This document shows positions 22,143-23,271 of a DNA stretch of 23,271 nt, one piece after another. How positions within the stretch are numbered: position 1 is the first letter of the stretch; each line of letters starts with the position of its first letter. The DNA is taken from contig NZ_CM002285.1 of NCBI RefSeq assembly GCF_000497445.1, positions 4,307,430 through 4,330,700 on the forward strand, in the 5' to 3' direction. Both the position numbers and the translations under genes were made by a program. The notes under the pieces were generated by a model that worked only from the letters and a program-made list of their open reading frames with translations, ran no database searches and was not told the origin of the DNA. The stretch comes from Streptomyces roseochromogenus subsp. oscitans DS 12.976 (GTDB lineage: Bacteria > Actinomycetota > Actinomycetes > Streptomycetales > Streptomycetaceae).

Positions 22143-22892
22143 CTTCTTGTCCCCAATCGGCTCACTGCTGACCCACGTGCCCTGCAGCCCGCTGAAGCTG
22201 GACCGGACGTGGATCGGGATGTTGTAGCGGCGGGCGTACTCCACACAGCGGTGGAGCAGCACCTTGGAGCCGGAGGCCGCGAGCTCCAGCATGTCCTCGA
22301 AGGAGATCCAGTCGATCTTCTTCGCCTTCTTCACCACGCGCGGGTCGGCGGTGAACACGCCGTCGACGTCGGTGTAGATCTCGCAGACCTCGGCGTCGAG
22401 CGCGGCGGCGAGCGCCACGGCCGTGGTGTCGGAACCGCCACGGCCCAGCGTGGTGATGTCCTTCTTGTCCTGGCTGACGCCCTGGAAACCGGCGACGATC
22501 GCGATGTTGCCCTTGTCGAGCGAGTCCCGGATCCGGCCGGGCGTGACGTCGATGATCCGGGCTTTGTTGTGGACCGAGTCGGTGATGACACCTGCCTGGC
22601 TGCCGGTGAAGGACTGGGCCTCGTGGCCCAGGTTTTTGATCGCCATCGCCAGCAGGGCCATGGAGATCCGCTCTCCGGCGGTCAGCAGCATGTCGAATTC
22701 GCGCCCGGCAGGCATCGGAGAAACCTGCTCGGCGAGATCGATCAGCTCGTCCGTCGTGTCGCCCATCGCGGAAACGACGACGACAACCTGGTTGCCGTTC
22801 TTCTTCGCTTCCACGATCCGCTTGGCGACGCGCTTGATGCCTTCGGCATCGGCTACGGAGGAGCCTCCGTACTTCTGCACGACAAGGCCCAC
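21621..22892 (-). CDS. lysC (ask): Aspartate kinase (alpha subunit)
   Basis: This 423-residue enzyme phosphorylates aspartate, the first step of the aspartate family pathway. The N-terminal kinase domain has KYGGSS (7-12) and GRGGSDTTA (150-158). Two ACT domains follow (about 265-340 and 345-420), with [11 protein letters not shown] (270-280), [13 protein letters not shown] (301-313) and [13 protein letters not shown] (348-360). In this enzyme class the ACT domains bind lysine and threonine for feedback control. The start is the GTG at 22892, with GAGGAG (22903-22898) 5 nt upstream; the open frame extends further but lacks homology. TAGACT (22932-22927) is a candidate -10. An internal start probably also gives a beta subunit. 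Operon partner: asd. Confidence 0.96.
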   Translation of the reverse strand: MGLVVQKYGGSSVADAEGIKRVAKRIVEAKKNGNQVVVVVSAMGDTTDELIDLAEQVSPMPAGREFDMLLTAGERISMALLAMAIKNLGHEAQSFTGSQAGVITDSVHNKARIIDVTPGRIRDSLDKGNIAIVAGFQGVSQDKKDITTLGRGGSDTTAVALAAALDAEVCEIYTDVDGVFTADPRVVKKAKKIDWISFEDMLELAASGSKVLLHRCVEYARRYNIPIHVRSSFSGLQGTWVSSEPIGDKKVEQAIISGVAHDTSEAKITVVGVPDKPGEAAAIFRTIADAEINIDMVVQNVSAASTGLTDISFTLPKTEGRKAIDALEKNRPGIGFDSLRYDDQIGKISLVGAGMKTNPGVTASFFEALSDAGVNIELISTSEIRISVVTRKDDVPEAVRAVHTAFGLDSDTDEAVVYGGTGR

Positions 22893-22926
22893 GTGCGCTC
22901 CTCGCTCGGTTCGTTTGTGTCGGCTC

Positions 22927-22932
22927 AGTCTA
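22927..22932 (-). promoter_or_regulatory. Candidate -10 element of the ask-asd operon
   Basis: TAGACT on the minus strand fits the actinomycete -10 pattern and lies 34 bp before the kinase start. The expected -35 position reads GCGGTG, which is poor. Confidence 0.35.
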
Positions 22933-23095
22933 ACGAGCGCCCGAATTCCACCGCCCTGCTCCCGCATGGTGAGACGTCGGACGTCCGCGTTCCGCATCTG
23001 CCCAGCCTCCGCCGTACCACGCAAGAAAGTGCCCCGCGTCACACTCGTAACAGCATGAGGTTTCAAGCACCGTGTACACCGCCGGGGGACGTGGC

Positions 23096-23271
23096 ATGAC
23101 GGAAATCCTGCTCGCGGCGATCGTGCTGCTCGGCGCGAGCGTGCAGTGACTGACCGGCATGGGCTTCGCCCTGGTCGCCGTGCCGGCGCTGGTGCTGCTG
23201 CTCGGACCCGCCGACGGGGTGGTGCTCGCCGGCTGTGCCGCCGGCGCCGTCAGCGCCGTGGGCCTGGCGGG
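23096..23271 (+). pseudogene. TauE/SafE (TSUP)-like permease, interrupted at codon 18, cut by window end
   Basis: ATG 23096 has a strong ribosome site, GGGGGA (23084-23089), 6 nt upstream. The frame reads [17 protein letters not shown], then TGA (23147-23149), then [20 protein letters not shown] and further membrane-like sequence to the window edge. The two sides fit together as the first two helices of a TSUP permease, a family that exports sulfite, sulfonates or organic anions. A one-base change (for example CGA or GGA to TGA) would explain the stop. Restart at ATG 23159 or CTG 23150 could give a product lacking the first helix. A sequencing error is possible. Confidence 0.6.

Noticed and set aside
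22893..23095. Lysine riboswitch or other leader RNA upstream of ask
   Set aside because: The candidate promoter leaves a leader of only about 25-30 nt, and no lysine-aptamer-like structure is visible. Lysine riboswitches are not expected in this group.
19890..23099. 1069-codon plus-strand frame opposite sigma factor, asd and ask
   Set aside because: It is antisense to three well-supported genes and runs through their intergenic gaps, with no domain signal.
23147..23149. TGA as a selenocysteine codon
   Set aside because: TSUP permeases are not known selenoproteins, and the codon lies in a helix-turn position where Arg, Gly or Ser would fit. No SECIS-like hairpin was evident just downstream.

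Overview
The window looks like a chromosomal segment of a Streptomyces or close relative. It has very high GC with strong G/C bias at third codon positions, GTG and TTG starts, short ATGA/GTGA gene overlaps, and typical actinomycete families: a SARP/AfsR regulator, DrrAB-type ABC transporter, glutamine-dependent NAD synthetase, WhiJ-type HTH/DUF397/ATPase set, SigE-family sigma factor, SURF1, and an ask-asd operon. No rRNA, tRNA, CRISPR array or insertion sequence was recognised.

Layout. 1-2664 (+): 3' part of an AfsR-like SARP/NB-ARC regulator, convergent with a two-gene DrrA/DrrB-type ABC exporter (2692-4463, -). Upstream of the exporter are three tandem 11-nt direct repeats, the layout expected of a SARP (or PHO-box-like) operator. 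4665-6713 (+): nadE. 6832-9071 (+): a small EACC1-like protein overlapping a caspase-like peptidase fused to a PQQ-type beta-propeller, which looks like a bacterial conflict/programmed-death module. 9098-10673: DUF397 protein and DUF5753 HTH regulator (-), divergent from an HATPase_c protein (+). The stretch from about 6.8 to 10.3 kb is visibly less GC-rich than its flanks and looks like an accessory island.

10735-12467 (-): two-gene putative permease (YcgQ/TIGR03943-like plus YcgR/ArsP-like). 12588-14444 (+): membrane protein with two TrkA-N/RCK-like domains around two membrane helices. 14489-16315 (-): S9 prolyl-oligopeptidase-like peptidase, divergent from a SAM methyltransferase (16387-17226, +), followed by SURF1 (about 17270-18064, +).

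18130-20201 (-): sigma factor followed by an overlapping single-pass membrane protein, probably its regulator, which carries eight tandem heptapeptides. 20202-20536 is a 335-bp gap with two strong hairpins, one a likely terminator for the operon to its right. 20537-22892 (-): aspartate kinase then aspartate-semialdehyde dehydrogenase, the first two steps from aspartate towards lysine/DAP, threonine and methionine. The kinase gene has a plausible internal start for a beta subunit. The right edge (23096-23271, +) begins a TauE/SafE-like permease interrupted by a TGA at codon 18.

The most interesting points are the EACC1-caspase-propeller module in its low-GC island, the triple 11-nt repeat beside the SARP gene, the channel-like protein without a recognisable K+ filter, the heptapeptide minisatellite, the internal aspartokinase start, and the interrupted permease.
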